The notes under the pieces were generated by a model. That model saw only the letters and a program-made list of their open reading frames with translations. It was not told where the DNA came from and ran no database searches. This document shows positions 18,961 to 27,888 of a stretch of DNA of 64,000 nt, one piece after another; positions within the stretch are counted from its first letter, which is position 1, and each line of letters opens with the position of its first letter. The translations under genes were made by a program, and so were the position numbers. The stretch lies in assembly GCF_019219025.1 (NCBI RefSeq), contig NZ_JAHUWN010000016.1, positions 62,001-126,000 on the forward strand, read 5' to 3'. The DNA is from Bacillus sp. sid0103 (GTDB lineage: Bacteria; Bacillota; Bacilli; Bacillales_B; DSM-18226).

Positions 18961-19040
18961 ATAATTAGCGGATTCGGTTATATTAATAACAGAGTCATAA
19001 TCATTTTATTGATTACCTGTAGGAGAAAGAGGAGGAAACT

Positions 19041-19904
19041 ATGAAAAAAATTCTTATTTACTTTATGCTGGCTTTTTTAATACTCATTCCAGTCCGCACA
19101 TTTGCTGATGTAGCTGAAGGTGATATGATTGTTACGCTTGGGGAAAATTTAACTGAAGTTCAGAAGAAATCCTTATTAACAGAAATGGGTGCCCCGGATG
19201 ATGTTCAAATCGTTACGGTCTCAAACGCGGAGGAACATCAATATTTAGGAAAATATGTATCAAAATCGCTCATTGGGACGAAAGCAATCTCATCATCCGC
19301 AATCACTATTCAACCTAAAGGTGCCGGAATTACAGTTGAAACGAAAAATATTAATTGGGTTACGGACGAGATGTACGTCAATGCCCTGATTACCGCCGGG
19401 GTTAAAGATGCAAAAATTTATATTACAGCCCCGATTACCGTCTCTGGTACAGCTGCATTAACTGGGATAATAAAAGCGTATGAAATATCCGCTGATAAAA
19501 CCATTCCAGAAGAGGTGAAACAGGCTGCAAACCAAGAAATGGTCGAAACTGCCAAACTCGGTGATTCGATCGGTGAAAAAAATGCAGCGGCACTAATTGC
19601 TAAAGTTAAAGAAGAAATTGCTAAAAATAAACCACAAAATGATCAAGAATTACGAAATATAATTGAACAAGCTGCAAATGATTTAAATGTAAAGCTTACT
19701 GATGCCGAAATGCAGCGGTTAATGGACTTTTTTAACAAACTTAAGGATTTAAACATTGACTGGAACCAAGTTAGCGATCAACTTGATAAGGCGAAAGAAC
19801 GGATTTCTAAATTTCTTCAATCGGAAGAAGGGCAAGGTTTTTTAGAAAAATTAAAGCAATTTTTCACTTGGCTTATCGATACGATTAAATCGATATTTTC
19901 TTAA
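19041..19904 (+). CDS. ypuA: Secreted DUF1002 protein YpuA
   Basis: Exported protein of 287 residues with a signal peptide at 1-22 (cut near TFA/DV). DUF1002 follows, with VTLGENLTEVQKKSLL at about 31-46 and a repeated central Ala/Gly-rich part (ITAPITVSGTAALTG at about 128-142). The C-terminal third is helical and charged. Function is unknown. The ECF-type promoter upstream suggests induction by envelope stress. A GGAGGA site precedes the ATG. Confidence 0.88.
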   Translation: MKKILIYFMLAFLILIPVRTFADVAEGDMIVTLGENLTEVQKKSLLTEMGAPDDVQIVTVSNAEEHQYLGKYVSKSLIGTKAISSSAITIQPKGAGITVETKNINWVTDEMYVNALITAGVKDAKIYITAPITVSGTAALTGIIKAYEISADKTIPEEVKQAANQEMVETAKLGDSIGEKNAAALIAKVKEEIAKNKPQNDQELRNIIEQAANDLNVKLTDAEMQRLMDFFNKLKDLNIDWNQVSDQLDKAKERISKFLQSEEGQGFLEKLKQFFTWLIDTIKSIFS

Positions 19905-19911
19905 ATAAAAA

Positions 19912-19956
19912 AGAGGGTGTCCCAAAAGATAACTTTAGGGGCGCCCCTTTTTGTGT
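19912..19956 (+). terminator. Terminator after ypuA
   Basis: AGGGTGTCCC pairs with GGGGCGCCCCT, with a loop of about 13 bases, followed by TTTTT. Confidence 0.75.
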
Positions 19957-20051
19957 ATGGTTCTATGAAATTGGTCTGTTGATTTGCCCGCCGAAACTCA
20001 TTCCATCCGGTATAATGAAGTTACCACACTAACATAAACAGATAGTAACTA

Positions 20052-20102
20052 AAAAACTGACCCAAATGAGTCGTATTCAACGACCTTCTGGGTCAGTAGC
20101 TC
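20052..20102 (-). terminator. Terminator after lysA
   Basis: Minus-strand CTGACCCAGAAGGTCGTTG pairs imperfectly with its downstream half, closing on GGGTCAG and followed by TTTTTTAGTT. Confidence 0.75.
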
Positions 20103-20107
20103 TTTAT

Positions 20108-21412
20108 TTATTTAAGCGGTAAGTCATGCTTTATTAAATCCTCATATGTCTCTCTCTTAACCACAAGGGTTGCTGTTCCGTTTTCTACAAAAACAACTGC
20201 TGGACGCGGGATGCGGTTATAGTTATTTGCCATTGAATAGCCGTAGGCACCTGTACAAAAAACGGCAAGAATATCTTCTTCTCCTACATCTGGAAGGGGT
20301 AAATCCCAAATCAACATGTCACCTGATTCACAGCATTTCCCTGCAATGGATACAGTTTCTTTTGCTTTCGTTAAGGGCTTATTGGCTAGAACTGCTTCAT
20401 ATTTCGCCTGGTAAAGGGCAGGACGAATATTATCACTCATTCCACCATCCACTGCTAAATACTTTCTAACACCAGGAACTTCTTTCGATGATCCAACCTT
20501 ATAAAGGGTAACACCAGCATCGCCAACAAGCGAGCGTCCTGGTTCGATCCAAATTTCCGGCATTTTTAAAGAATAGCTCTCCGTTAACTTTTTTACTTCC
20601 CGAATAATTTCACTTACATATTGAGAAGGTGGGATTGGTTCATCCTCTTTTGTATAGCGGATCCCAAAGCCTCCCCCTAAATTTAATACTTTTGCTTCAA
20701 AGGAATGCTCGTTTTTCCAAGCGTTCATTTTTTCGACAATCTTTTGAGCTGCTAGTAAAAAGCCCGTCGTTTCAAAAATTTGTGATCCAATATGGCAATG
20801 GAGTCCGAGCACATCAAAGTTATCAAATTGCAGTGCCATTGTTAATGCCTGTTCCGCTTGTCCGTTTTGTAGATCAAAGCCAAATTTTGAATCTTCTTGC
20901 CCAGTTAAAATGTAATCATGTGTATGCGCTTCAATACCTGGAGTGATACGCAGCAGGATGTTAACATGGGCATTTTTTTCCTTTGCAATGGTTTTCAAAA
21001 GGGCCAATTCTGAAAAATTATCGACAACTATGCAGCCAATTTCATGATCCAATGCCATTTCTAATTCTTCTCTGCTTTTATTGTTTCCGTGAAAATGAAT
21101 CCGCTCGACTGGGAACCCTGCAGCAATTGCAGTAAACAGTTCACCGCCAGATACTACATCGAGTGACAACCCCTCTTCCTCCGCGAGTTGAATCATGGCA
21201 ATAGTTGAAAAGGCCTTGCTAGCATAGGCAACCTGCGCCTTGATTTCTTGTTCTTCAAAGGCCTGTTTAAAGGACCGTGCCCTTTCACGCATTAACGCTA
21301 CATCATATACATAAAGGGGAGTACCAAATTCCTTTGTCAACTCTAGAGAATCGACTCCACCAATTTCTAAATTTCCGTTTTTGTTTACGCCTGTTGTCCC
21401 GTAAAAATACAT
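20108..21412 (-). CDS. lysA: Diaminopimelate decarboxylase LysA
   Basis: PLP enzyme that converts meso-diaminopimelate to L-lysine, the last step of lysine synthesis. Of 434 residues, the PLP lysine is K66 in VAYASKAFST; the Ser/Gly phosphate-binding stretch LGGGFGIRY is at about 244-252; EPGRSLVGDAG and the C-terminal barrel with CESGDML (substrate Cys) and GAYGYSM are all present. Placement after spoVAF is the Bacillus order. No lysine riboswitch is seen; a hairpin terminator lies between spoVAF and lysA. Confidence 0.96.
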   Translation of the reverse strand: MYFYGTTGVNKNGNLEIGGVDSLELTKEFGTPLYVYDVALMRERARSFKQAFEEQEIKAQVAYASKAFSTIAMIQLAEEEGLSLDVVSGGELFTAIAAGFPVERIHFHGNNKSREELEMALDHEIGCIVVDNFSELALLKTIAKEKNAHVNILLRITPGIEAHTHDYILTGQEDSKFGFDLQNGQAEQALTMALQFDNFDVLGLHCHIGSQIFETTGFLLAAQKIVEKMNAWKNEHSFEAKVLNLGGGFGIRYTKEDEPIPPSQYVSEIIREVKKLTESYSLKMPEIWIEPGRSLVGDAGVTLYKVGSSKEVPGVRKYLAVDGGMSDNIRPALYQAKYEAVLANKPLTKAKETVSIAGKCCESGDMLIWDLPLPDVGEEDILAVFCTGAYGYSMANNYNRIPRPAVVFVENGTATLVVKRETYEDLIKHDLPLK

Positions 21413-21475
21413 ACCCTTCCCTCTCTCCCAAGCACTTACTATAGTTTATGTGATCCATTATAAAAGATAATAATA

Positions 21476-21508
21476 AATAGACAGAATCTCCAGAAGATAC
21501 TGCCTATT
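21476..21508 (-). terminator. Hairpin between spoVAF and lysA
   Basis: Minus-strand AATAGGCAGTATCT-TCTGG-AGATTCTGTCTATT, a 14-bp stem with two mismatches. Likely ends the spoVA transcript. Confidence 0.55.
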
Positions 21509-21570
21509 TTTTACTCTTTATTCCTTTATTTAATTAAAAATACTTTAGCATACCTGTTTGAAAAGTGCAA

Positions 21571-23061
21571 TTATTTCTCGTTTGCTTTAGGCGGCTGCCG
21601 GTAGCGGTTCCTTGGATGAACAATACTTGGTCTGAGAATGGATCCTGGTATGGCTCTGCGTACAATAATTTGCAAAAATCCTTTTGGCTCAAAAGGAAGG
21701 AAAGGCCATAGGTATGGTGTATTAAGGGCACGTATTTTAACAATGAAGAGAAAAAATACTGTCGCTCCAATGACAAATCCCGGCAGATGAAAAAACGAAA
21801 CAAGAATTAACAATGTTAATCGACCAATTTTGTTTGCTACACTTAATTCATAACTAGGAGTTGTAAAAGTGCCAATCCCCGAAACGGCGACATACAAGAT
21901 TACCTCTGGAACAAATAGACCTACACTAATCGCAATTTGCCCAATCAATATTGATGCGATTAAGCCCATTGCTGTTGAAAGCGGGGTGGGTGTATGAATT
22001 GCCGCTAATCGTAAAAATTCAATCCCAAAATCCGCTAAAAATATTTGAATGATTATGGGTATATTTGTCTGTTCATTCGGTCCAATAAATGAAAGTTTTT
22101 CAGGTAATAAAGAAGGTTCTAATACAAATAACATCCATAAAGGAAGAAGTAAAATAGATGTTATGATACCCAAAAAACGTGTCCAGCGTACAAACGTTCC
22201 CATTGCTGGTGATTCACGAAACTCTTCTGCATGCTGTACATGATGAAAATATGTTGTAGGAGTAATAATAACACTTGGGGAGGTGTCGACATAAATCACA
22301 ACATGCCCTTCAAGAATATGTGTAGCAGCAACATCCGCACGCTCTGTATATCTAACCAGCGGAAATGGATTCCATCCCTGTTTCAGGATGAATTCTTCTA
22401 TCGTTTTATCGGCCATAGGAATACCATCTGTTTTAATCCCTTGTATTTCTTTACGGATCACATTTACCATATCCGGATCTGCAACATCCTCTAAATAGCC
22501 TAAAGCCACATCCGCCTTTGACCGTTCTCCTACCTTTAGCATTTCAAAGCGCAGACGTTCATCTCTAATTCTACGTCTTGTTAATGCTGTATTTAAAATA
22601 ATATTTTCAACAAATCCATCACGGGACCCTCTAACAACCTTTTCTGTATCGGGTTCCATGGGCTGCCGTCCAGGATAGCTTCTAACATCAATTACAAAAG
22701 CTGTATTTTCGCCTTCCATTACAACTGCAATTAATCCCGACAAAACCTTATCGACAATGAAATCAAGTGTGGTAGCTCGTTCAACCGATTGATTAACAAG
22801 TCTATTTTCAACAACATTAAAGAGATTTGTTGATAATTTTTCATGATCATTGATTCCCACTAATCCTTCGATTAGTTCAATGATGAATCGGGAATCGCAC
22901 AAACCATTTACATAGTAAATATGTACGTCTTTTTTGAGGATTTTTAATTTCCTGACGCCAAAATCAAAGCTTAGCCCAAGACCAACCCGTTGTTTCATAT
23001 AATTTTCTATTTCAGTTACAGATTCTGGGATTGGCCATTTTTGTTCATTACTTCTTGACAT
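21571..23061 (-). CDS. spoVAF: Stage V sporulation protein AF
   Basis: Spore inner-membrane protein of the GerA family, 496 residues. A soluble N-terminal domain (about 1-290) contains the GerA-like stretch [19 protein letters not shown] at about 130-148, then several membrane segments (about 295-450) and a basic C-terminus. In B. subtilis SpoVAF associates with FigP and boosts ion release during germination. The start at 23061 has GGAG 8 bases upstream; it overlaps spoVAEA by 14 bases. Last gene of this shortened spoVA operon. Confidence 0.93.
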   Translation of the reverse strand: MSRSNEQKWPIPESVTEIENYMKQRVGLGLSFDFGVRKLKILKKDVHIYYVNGLCDSRFIIELIEGLVGINDHEKLSTNLFNVVENRLVNQSVERATTLDFIVDKVLSGLIAVVMEGENTAFVIDVRSYPGRQPMEPDTEKVVRGSRDGFVENIILNTALTRRRIRDERLRFEMLKVGERSKADVALGYLEDVADPDMVNVIRKEIQGIKTDGIPMADKTIEEFILKQGWNPFPLVRYTERADVAATHILEGHVVIYVDTSPSVIITPTTYFHHVQHAEEFRESPAMGTFVRWTRFLGIITSILLLPLWMLFVLEPSLLPEKLSFIGPNEQTNIPIIIQIFLADFGIEFLRLAAIHTPTPLSTAMGLIASILIGQIAISVGLFVPEVILYVAVSGIGTFTTPSYELSVANKIGRLTLLILVSFFHLPGFVIGATVFFLFIVKIRALNTPYLWPFLPFEPKGFLQIIVRRAIPGSILRPSIVHPRNRYRQPPKANEK

Positions 23062-23623
23062 GGAAGCCACTCCTTTCAAGTATAAGCTCCACTGCTTTTT
23101 TCGTTATCGGGGAACCTTTTTTGTAGGAGTCATGTCTAGCCATCTTGCCAATATCGCCAACTCCTACGATGATAGGTACCTCTAATTCATCAAGGCAGTA
23201 TACTGTATCACCATTTATTCTCCCGATTTCAAGCTCAGGTATACCAAATTTATCTACACCATATGGAGTTAAATTTCCATCACGATCGATACTTACATCC
23301 ACCCTTGACCATTCTTCATGCCTTGATTTTGCGGCAACTGCAATGATGCCTAGAACTTCAATATCTTCATGCTGGGCTACATATTTTAAAGCATTCTCAC
23401 CAGCACCTTCTCCAACTATGCCACTATCGTCAAACATCACAAATACTGGATCGTGAGGGGTTCTTTTTATTAACTGGACTATTTTCTCACCAGTTAATGT
23501 TGACGGATTCCCTTGGGAACTGGAAATACACCTGCCACCTATTTCCCTAGAAACATGCTCTACTGCTCTCTTTGCATATTCATCACCGTCAGTAATTAAA
23601 ATAACACGCCTCCGAATACTCAT
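23048..23623 (-). CDS. spoVAEA: Stage V sporulation protein AEA
   Basis: Soluble protein of 191 residues matching the SpoVAEa family: it begins [17 protein letters not shown] and contains [20 protein letters not shown] at about 82-101 and [15 protein letters not shown] near 160. It has no membrane segment. The preceding gene is spoVAB, only 47 bases away, whereas in B. subtilis spoVAC, spoVAD and spoVAEb lie between them. Confidence 0.9.
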   Translation of the reverse strand: MSIRRRVILITDGDEYAKRAVEHVSREIGGRCISSSQGNPSTLTGEKIVQLIKRTPHDPVFVMFDDSGIVGEGAGENALKYVAQHEDIEVLGIIAVAAKSRHEEWSRVDVSIDRDGNLTPYGVDKFGIPELEIGRINGDTVYCLDELEVPIIVGVGDIGKMARHDSYKKGSPITKKAVELILERSGFHVKK

Positions 23624-23670
23624 TATGTGATGTCCTTTCTATGACAAGTTCTAGACCTTTTCCAAAAGTA

Positions 23671-24093
23671 TCAATGATGAACAAAATAAACCCATTGAAA
23701 TATAGACCCAAAAATTTTTCCTAATACGATTGCCATTATTAAGATGACAATTTCACCATCCAGTCGGATTCTTTTTGCGAGAATAGGCAGCACATTTAAT
23801 ACCTCAGTGAGAGCAGCAGCTAACATGCCATAAAAGATTCCACCAGTCATTCCTAGAAGAATTAATGGAAAGGAAGGAATATGTAAAATAGGATCTCTAA
23901 GACTTGCTCCTACCCCAGTGAGTGCCCCTAAAACAACTGCCCATTCATAGTGCTGAATCATTTTCATTGTTTTGCTAAGTTGCGTCAATCTAGGAATAAT
24001 CCCTAACACCGTTAGAAAAGCCACAAAACCAGAGCCTACTGCCAGTCCACTTGCTAAGCCTAAAAAAAGAATGGCTATAATCTTAATCATCAC
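23671..24093 (-). CDS. spoVAB: Stage V sporulation protein AB
   Basis: Small membrane protein of 140 residues with four hydrophobic segments and the family stretch GLASGLAVGSGFVAFLTVLG at 12-31. Part of the SpoVA system for dipicolinic acid and ion movement across the spore inner membrane. It overlaps spoVAA by 11 bases. Confidence 0.9.
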   Translation of the reverse strand: MMIKIIAILFLGLASGLAVGSGFVAFLTVLGIIPRLTQLSKTMKMIQHYEWAVVLGALTGVGASLRDPILHIPSFPLILLGMTGGIFYGMLAAALTEVLNVLPILAKRIRLDGEIVILIMAIVLGKIFGSIFQWVYFVHH

Positions 24094-24712
24094 TGATTTG
24101 TTTCATACTTTCTTTATTTTCATGGATAATTACGTAATTATCTAAATCCATTTGATAATTAAACATTTCTACCTCTAGTGGACTGGGCTCATCATTTATC
24201 CGTTTCTTAAATACATGATTAAAAAAAAGAATCATCCCCATGCCTAACCCAATTGAATAGGGAATTTGGAACAGTAATGGTTTTATTTCTTTTTTTCCTG
24301 TAATAATCGTATATATTTTTTCTTGTACGCTTCTCATACTTACATCATCATGGAAATTCATAATCGCCATAGCAGAACCGAAAAATAAGAGAAACCATAT
24401 TAAAAGAAAAAAAGGAAGGGAAACTCCCTTTTTCTTAAAAGTGACCTCAATAATGGTTTGGGCTGGACCAATCGTTTGAACTTCCATTTCTCCAAATTCG
24501 CTTTTAATCACTTGGATTACTTTCATGACATCTATGATGACTATATTCCGGTCTGTATCTGCTAATTGATGAATCATCATAGTTTGTAGTGGTGAAAGAA
24601 CTTCATCTGGGGCAATGACTTGGGCAATATCTTTTAACAATATTTTTTCTTCAGGCGGAGCCTGGACACGATTCCGCATGCGGATATATATTGTTTCTTC
24701 CAAAACATTCAC
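24083..24712 (-). CDS. spoVAA: Stage V sporulation protein AA
   Basis: Membrane protein of 209 residues: a soluble N-terminal domain (about 1-95, with YIRMRNRVQAPPEEKILLKD near the start) followed by membrane segments at about 98-116 and 146-165 and an acidic tail. First gene of the spoVA operon. Upstream, CATACTA (24742-24748 on the minus strand) fits a SigG -10, with only a poor -35, so the forespore promoter is likely but not firm. Confidence 0.9.
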   Translation of the reverse strand: MNVLEETIYIRMRNRVQAPPEEKILLKDIAQVIAPDEVLSPLQTMMIHQLADTDRNIVIIDVMKVIQVIKSEFGEMEVQTIGPAQTIIEVTFKKKGVSLPFFLLIWFLLFFGSAMAIMNFHDDVSMRSVQEKIYTIITGKKEIKPLLFQIPYSIGLGMGMILFFNHVFKKRINDEPSPLEVEMFNYQMDLDNYVIIHENKESMKQISDD

Positions 24713-24800
24713 TTCCCAAACAATGATTTCCTGTATAAATAGTATGAGTAATAAGCACTTTTTTAATGAAATCCAAAAAATACCATAAAAATCCGAAACA

Positions 24801-24832
24801 AAAAACCGTATGAATCAGAGATCCATACGGCC
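24801..24832 (-). terminator. Terminator overlapping the sigF stop codon
   Basis: Minus-strand CCGTATG and CATACGG arms with TTTTTTG after them. The sigF TGA lies in the loop region, so translation reaches into the hairpin. Confidence 0.8.
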
Positions 24833-25579
24833 TTTCATTTGCTGCAATATTTTTTTTTCAAGTCTAGATACTTGCACTTGGGATATCCCAAGCCTTAGAG
24901 CGACTTCAGATTGTGTTTGGTCCTTATAATATCGTAAATAGACTATAAGTCGTTCACGTTCATCTAACTCCCGAATGGCTTCCTTAAGTGCTATTTTATC
25001 AAACCATTTTCCTTCATTACCATCATCAATTTGGTCAAGTAATGTAATTGGATCTCCGTCATTTTCATATACAGTTTCATGAATGGAAGAAGGTGTTCTG
25101 CTTGCTTCTTGAGCGAGAATGACATCCTCTGGTGTGAGTTCAAGATGTGCTGATATCTCGTTAACGGTTGGTATTCTGCCAAGCGTCTTCGATAATTCGT
25201 CTTTAGCTTTTCGAATTTTATTTCCCATTTCTTTCAGTGAGCGGCTAACCTTAACGGTTCCATCATCACGGATAAATCGCTGGATCTCACCAATAATCAT
25301 TGGGACTGCATAAGTCGAAAACTTCACATCGTATGAAAGGTCAAATTTATCCACTGATTTTAATAACCCAATACATCCAATCTGAAACAGATCATCTGGG
25401 TCATACCCTCGATTAAGAAACCGTTGAACAACAGACCAAACAAGACGCATATTTTTTTCAACAATTAAATCCCTTGATTCTTGGTCCCCATCTTGGCTCT
25501 TTTTAATGAGCTCTTTTACTTCATGATCCTTTAAATATGTTTGACCTTTATCATTCTTAACCTCCACATCCATTGGCAA
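24815..25579 (-). CDS. sigF: RNA polymerase sigma-F factor
   Basis: First forespore-specific sigma factor, 254 residues. Region 2 has DPDDLFQIGCIGLLKSVDKF at about 61-80 and KFSTYAVPMIIGEIQRFIRD at about 87-106; region 3 and the region 4 helix-turn-helix (TQSEVALRLGISQVQVSRLE at about 222-241) follow. It is held inactive by SpoIIAB until SpoIIAA is dephosphorylated. Third gene of spoIIAA-spoIIAB-sigF, 6 bases after spoIIAB. Confidence 0.97.
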   Translation of the reverse strand: MPMDVEVKNDKGQTYLKDHEVKELIKKSQDGDQESRDLIVEKNMRLVWSVVQRFLNRGYDPDDLFQIGCIGLLKSVDKFDLSYDVKFSTYAVPMIIGEIQRFIRDDGTVKVSRSLKEMGNKIRKAKDELSKTLGRIPTVNEISAHLELTPEDVILAQEASRTPSSIHETVYENDGDPITLLDQIDDGNEGKWFDKIALKEAIRELDERERLIVYLRYYKDQTQSEVALRLGISQVQVSRLEKKILQQMKGRMDL

Positions 25580-25585
25580 GTCTCC

Positions 25586-26026
25586 TTAATTGCAAAGCAT
25601 TTTGCGGTTTTGTAAATGCTTTCGTAATCTAACTTCGGTTCCTCGACCTGGCTGTGAATGAACCTCTACCTCATCCATGAAATTCTCCATGATAGTAAAA
25701 CCCATACCGGAACGCTCTAAGTCCGGCTTTGTTGTAAATAATGGCTGACGAGCTTCTTCCACATCGACAATTCCCAATCCAACATCTTTAATGGTTAGAT
25801 CAATTAAACTATCTTCGATGATTACTTGAATATAAACAAGTCCATTCGGATCATTCTCATAACCATGAATAATCGCATTGGTCACTGCTTCTGAAACAAC
25901 CGTTTTAATTTCTGTCAACTCATCCATATTAGGGTCTAACTGTGCGATAAATGCTGCCACGGTTACTCGGGCAAATGATTCATTTTGACTTAGTGCACTG
26001 AATTGAAGATTCATTTCATTCTTCAC
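25586..26026 (-). CDS. spoIIAB: Anti-sigma-F factor and serine kinase SpoIIAB
   Basis: GHKL-fold kinase of 146 residues that binds SigF or phosphorylates SpoIIAA. ATP-binding motifs are intact: [14 protein letters not shown] (N box) at about 47-60, [15 protein letters not shown] (G1) and [12 protein letters not shown] (G2). The GTG start lies immediately after the spoIIAA stop, so the two are coupled. Confidence 0.96.
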   Translation of the reverse strand: MKNEMNLQFSALSQNESFARVTVAAFIAQLDPNMDELTEIKTVVSEAVTNAIIHGYENDPNGLVYIQVIIEDSLIDLTIKDVGLGIVDVEEARQPLFTTKPDLERSGMGFTIMENFMDEVEVHSQPGRGTEVRLRKHLQNRKMLCN

Positions 26027-26377
26027 TCAGGCCACCCCCAATCGTTGCAATGCAAATTCTTCTGTCGGTTCCATTTTTATGATCTTAAATAAACCTGACA
26101 TATCGAATAATCTTTGTATCGCAGGGGAAATTGCACAAACCACCATTTCACCGTGTACCTGTTTAATTTGTTTGTATCTGCCTAATATCACGCCTAAGCC
26201 AGAACTGTCCATAAAGGCTAGTTGTTCCAGATTTAAGACAATATGACGAATTTCATTTTTCTCAATGACGGATACCGCTTTTTCACGAAGTTCATCCGCG
26301 GTATGATGGTCTAATTCACCGCTTAAACGTATACATAGAACGTCATGTTTTGTTTCCATATCAATTTTAAGACTCAC
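26027..26377 (-). CDS. spoIIAA: Anti-sigma-F factor antagonist SpoIIAA
   Basis: STAS-domain protein of 116 residues that releases SigF from SpoIIAB. The phosphorylation site is S58 in [13 protein letters not shown], at the same number as in B. subtilis. The start is a GTG with AAGGAGG 8 bases before it. A SigH-type promoter stands upstream, and dacF is a separate upstream gene. Confidence 0.96.
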   Translation of the reverse strand: MSLKIDMETKHDVLCIRLSGELDHHTADELREKAVSVIEKNEIRHIVLNLEQLAFMDSSGLGVILGRYKQIKQVHGEMVVCAISPAIQRLFDMSGLFKIIKMEPTEEFALQRLGVA

Positions 26378-26409
26378 TATCCCGTCCTCCTTAATCTGGT
26401 ATAGTGAGA

Positions 26410-26439
26410 CAATTCTCTTTCGGATTGGTAATTTCCTTC
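26410..26439 (-). promoter_or_regulatory. SigH-type promoter for spoIIAA-spoIIAB-sigF
   Basis: Minus-strand GAAGGAAAT (26431-26439), 12 bases, AGAGAATTG (26410-26418). It fits RNAGGAWWW and RNNGAATWW with one mismatch. This operon is SigH/Spo0A-controlled in B. subtilis. Confidence 0.7.
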
Positions 26440-26510
26440 TACAAATACAAAACTAGTCGTATTTCGCTAAAAGAAGTGACATATCCGGAAGATTCGACAG
26501 ATTCAATAGC

Positions 26511-26562
26511 GGAAGCGCCCGTTTAGTGAAAACCCTAGTTGCTTGGCGCCCAAGCTAGATGA
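26511..26562 (+). repeat. Family B repeat, internally deleted form
   Basis: GCGGAAGCGCCCG at one end and TTGGCGCCCAAGCTAGATG at the other match the two ends of the family B element in reverse orientation; the centre is missing. It lies directly after the dacF stop codon. Confidence 0.55.
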
Positions 26563-26570
26563 TTAGTGAA

Positions 26571-27743
26571 TTATTTTCCAGCCTTTGTGAACATTCCAAA
26601 GGAACGTTTATAAAGGGTCCACCATCCCGCTTCTTTTACATCTTCACTTGCTAATAAAGGACTTTCTACAAAGACTTTGCCATCCTTGATTAATTTTAAC
26701 GACCCTATCTTATCGCCTTTATTAATGGGTGCTTTCAGATTTTTTTTAATTGTTATCTTTTGTTTAACATCCTCAGTTTTTTCACCTTTTTTTGTAAGCA
26801 AAGAAATTGGCTCGCTTGTAACAGCTTCGATAGACTTTACTTGTCCTTTACTAACTCTTGCTTTCGCTATTGTTTGTTCGCGTTTATACATCGGATGTGT
26901 TTGATATTGGTTAAACGCAAAGTTTAGCATTTTTGTTACTTGGGCATTTCTTTCCTTTGAAGTAGGGGCTCCAAACACAACAGCAATTACACGCATACCA
27001 TTTTTTTGTGCTGTTGCGGTTAAGCAGTACTTTGCTTCGGCCGTAAAACCAGTTTTAAGTCCATCTACACCAGGGTAGAAACGCACTAATTTATTGGTAT
27101 TAACAAGCCAGAATTTTTTGTCAGTATTTTCACGAAGATAGGCTTCATACAAACCAGTAAATTTGGTAATGTCTTCATATTTTAATAGTTCTTTTGCCAT
27201 TATGGCCATATCATTTGCAGTGCTGAAATGACCACTGACTGGAAGTCCAGTTGTATTTTTAAAGAATGTATGTTTTAAGCCAAGTTCTTTAACCTTAGTA
27301 TTCATCATGTCAACAAAGGCTTCTTCTGAGCCAGCAATTCTTTCAGCCATAGCAACAGAAGCGTCATTCCCAGAGCCAATCGCAATACCTCTCAGCATTT
27401 CCTTCGTTGTCATTTCTTCGCCCGGTTCAAGAAAAATTTGGGAACCACCCATCGAAGCTGCATATTCACTTGCACGGATTTTTTCATTCCATTTAAGTTT
27501 TCCTTGATCAATTGCTTCCATAATTAAAAGCATGGTCATAATTTTGGTCATACTTGCCGGTGGCAATTCTTCATTACTGTTTTTCTCATAAAGCACTTTA
27601 CCTGTATCACGTTCAATTAAAATAGCGGATTTTACATTGTTGACAATATCAGCATTCTTCTTTTCCTCAGCAGCAAAAGCAGATGTACCCAATAAACTAG
27701 TAAGTAAAAAAATTGTCACTATCAAAGAGACAAATCGTTTCAT
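26571..27743 (-). CDS. dacF: D-alanyl-D-alanine carboxypeptidase DacF
   Basis: Forespore-expressed penicillin-binding protein that helps set spore peptidoglycan cross-linking, 390 residues. A signal peptide (about 1-24, ending SAFA) is followed by PPASMTKIMTMLLIMEAID with the catalytic Ser of SMTK near 60, SGND at about 120 and KTGFTAEAKYC at about 227. I start at 27743 (MKRFVSL), where GGAGGG is 8 bases upstream; longer frames have no ribosome site. Placed before spoIIA as in B. subtilis, with a SigF-like promoter of its own. Confidence 0.94.
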   Translation of the reverse strand: MKRFVSLIVTIFLLTSLLGTSAFAAEEKKNADIVNNVKSAILIERDTGKVLYEKNSNEELPPASMTKIMTMLLIMEAIDQGKLKWNEKIRASEYAASMGGSQIFLEPGEEMTTKEMLRGIAIGSGNDASVAMAERIAGSEEAFVDMMNTKVKELGLKHTFFKNTTGLPVSGHFSTANDMAIMAKELLKYEDITKFTGLYEAYLRENTDKKFWLVNTNKLVRFYPGVDGLKTGFTAEAKYCLTATAQKNGMRVIAVVFGAPTSKERNAQVTKMLNFAFNQYQTHPMYKREQTIAKARVSKGQVKSIEAVTSEPISLLTKKGEKTEDVKQKITIKKNLKAPINKGDKIGSLKLIKDGKVFVESPLLASEDVKEAGWWTLYKRSFGMFTKAGK

Positions 27744-27773
27744 TCGCATAACCCTCCATTCTTTATAGCATCC

Positions 27774-27801
27774 ATTTTTTCCAAAATTAATAACTTTATA
27801 C
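27774..27801 (-). promoter_or_regulatory. SigF-like promoter for dacF
   Basis: Minus-strand GTATA (27797-27801), 14 bases, GGAAAAAAT (27774-27782). The elements fit GYATA and GGNNANANT; the spacer is a little short. dacF is SigF-controlled in B. subtilis. Confidence 0.5.
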
Positions 27802-27830
27802 AGATATTCCCTCCCGAACAAAATAAAAAT

Positions 27831-27877
27831 AGGGTGTCAGGCACCATGTGAATTTTTCACATGGTGCCTGACACCCT
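27831..27877. repeat. Perfect 22-bp inverted repeat between pdp and dacF
   Basis: Left arm 27831-27852 and right arm 27856-27877 are exact complements with a 3-base TTT loop. The arms contain GGGTGTCAGGCACC, a palindrome-type word I recall as frequent between genes in Bacillus. On the minus strand it is followed by TATTTTTATTTT, so it can end the pdp transcript. Confidence 0.85.
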
Positions 27878-27888
27878 TTAGATTCTTT

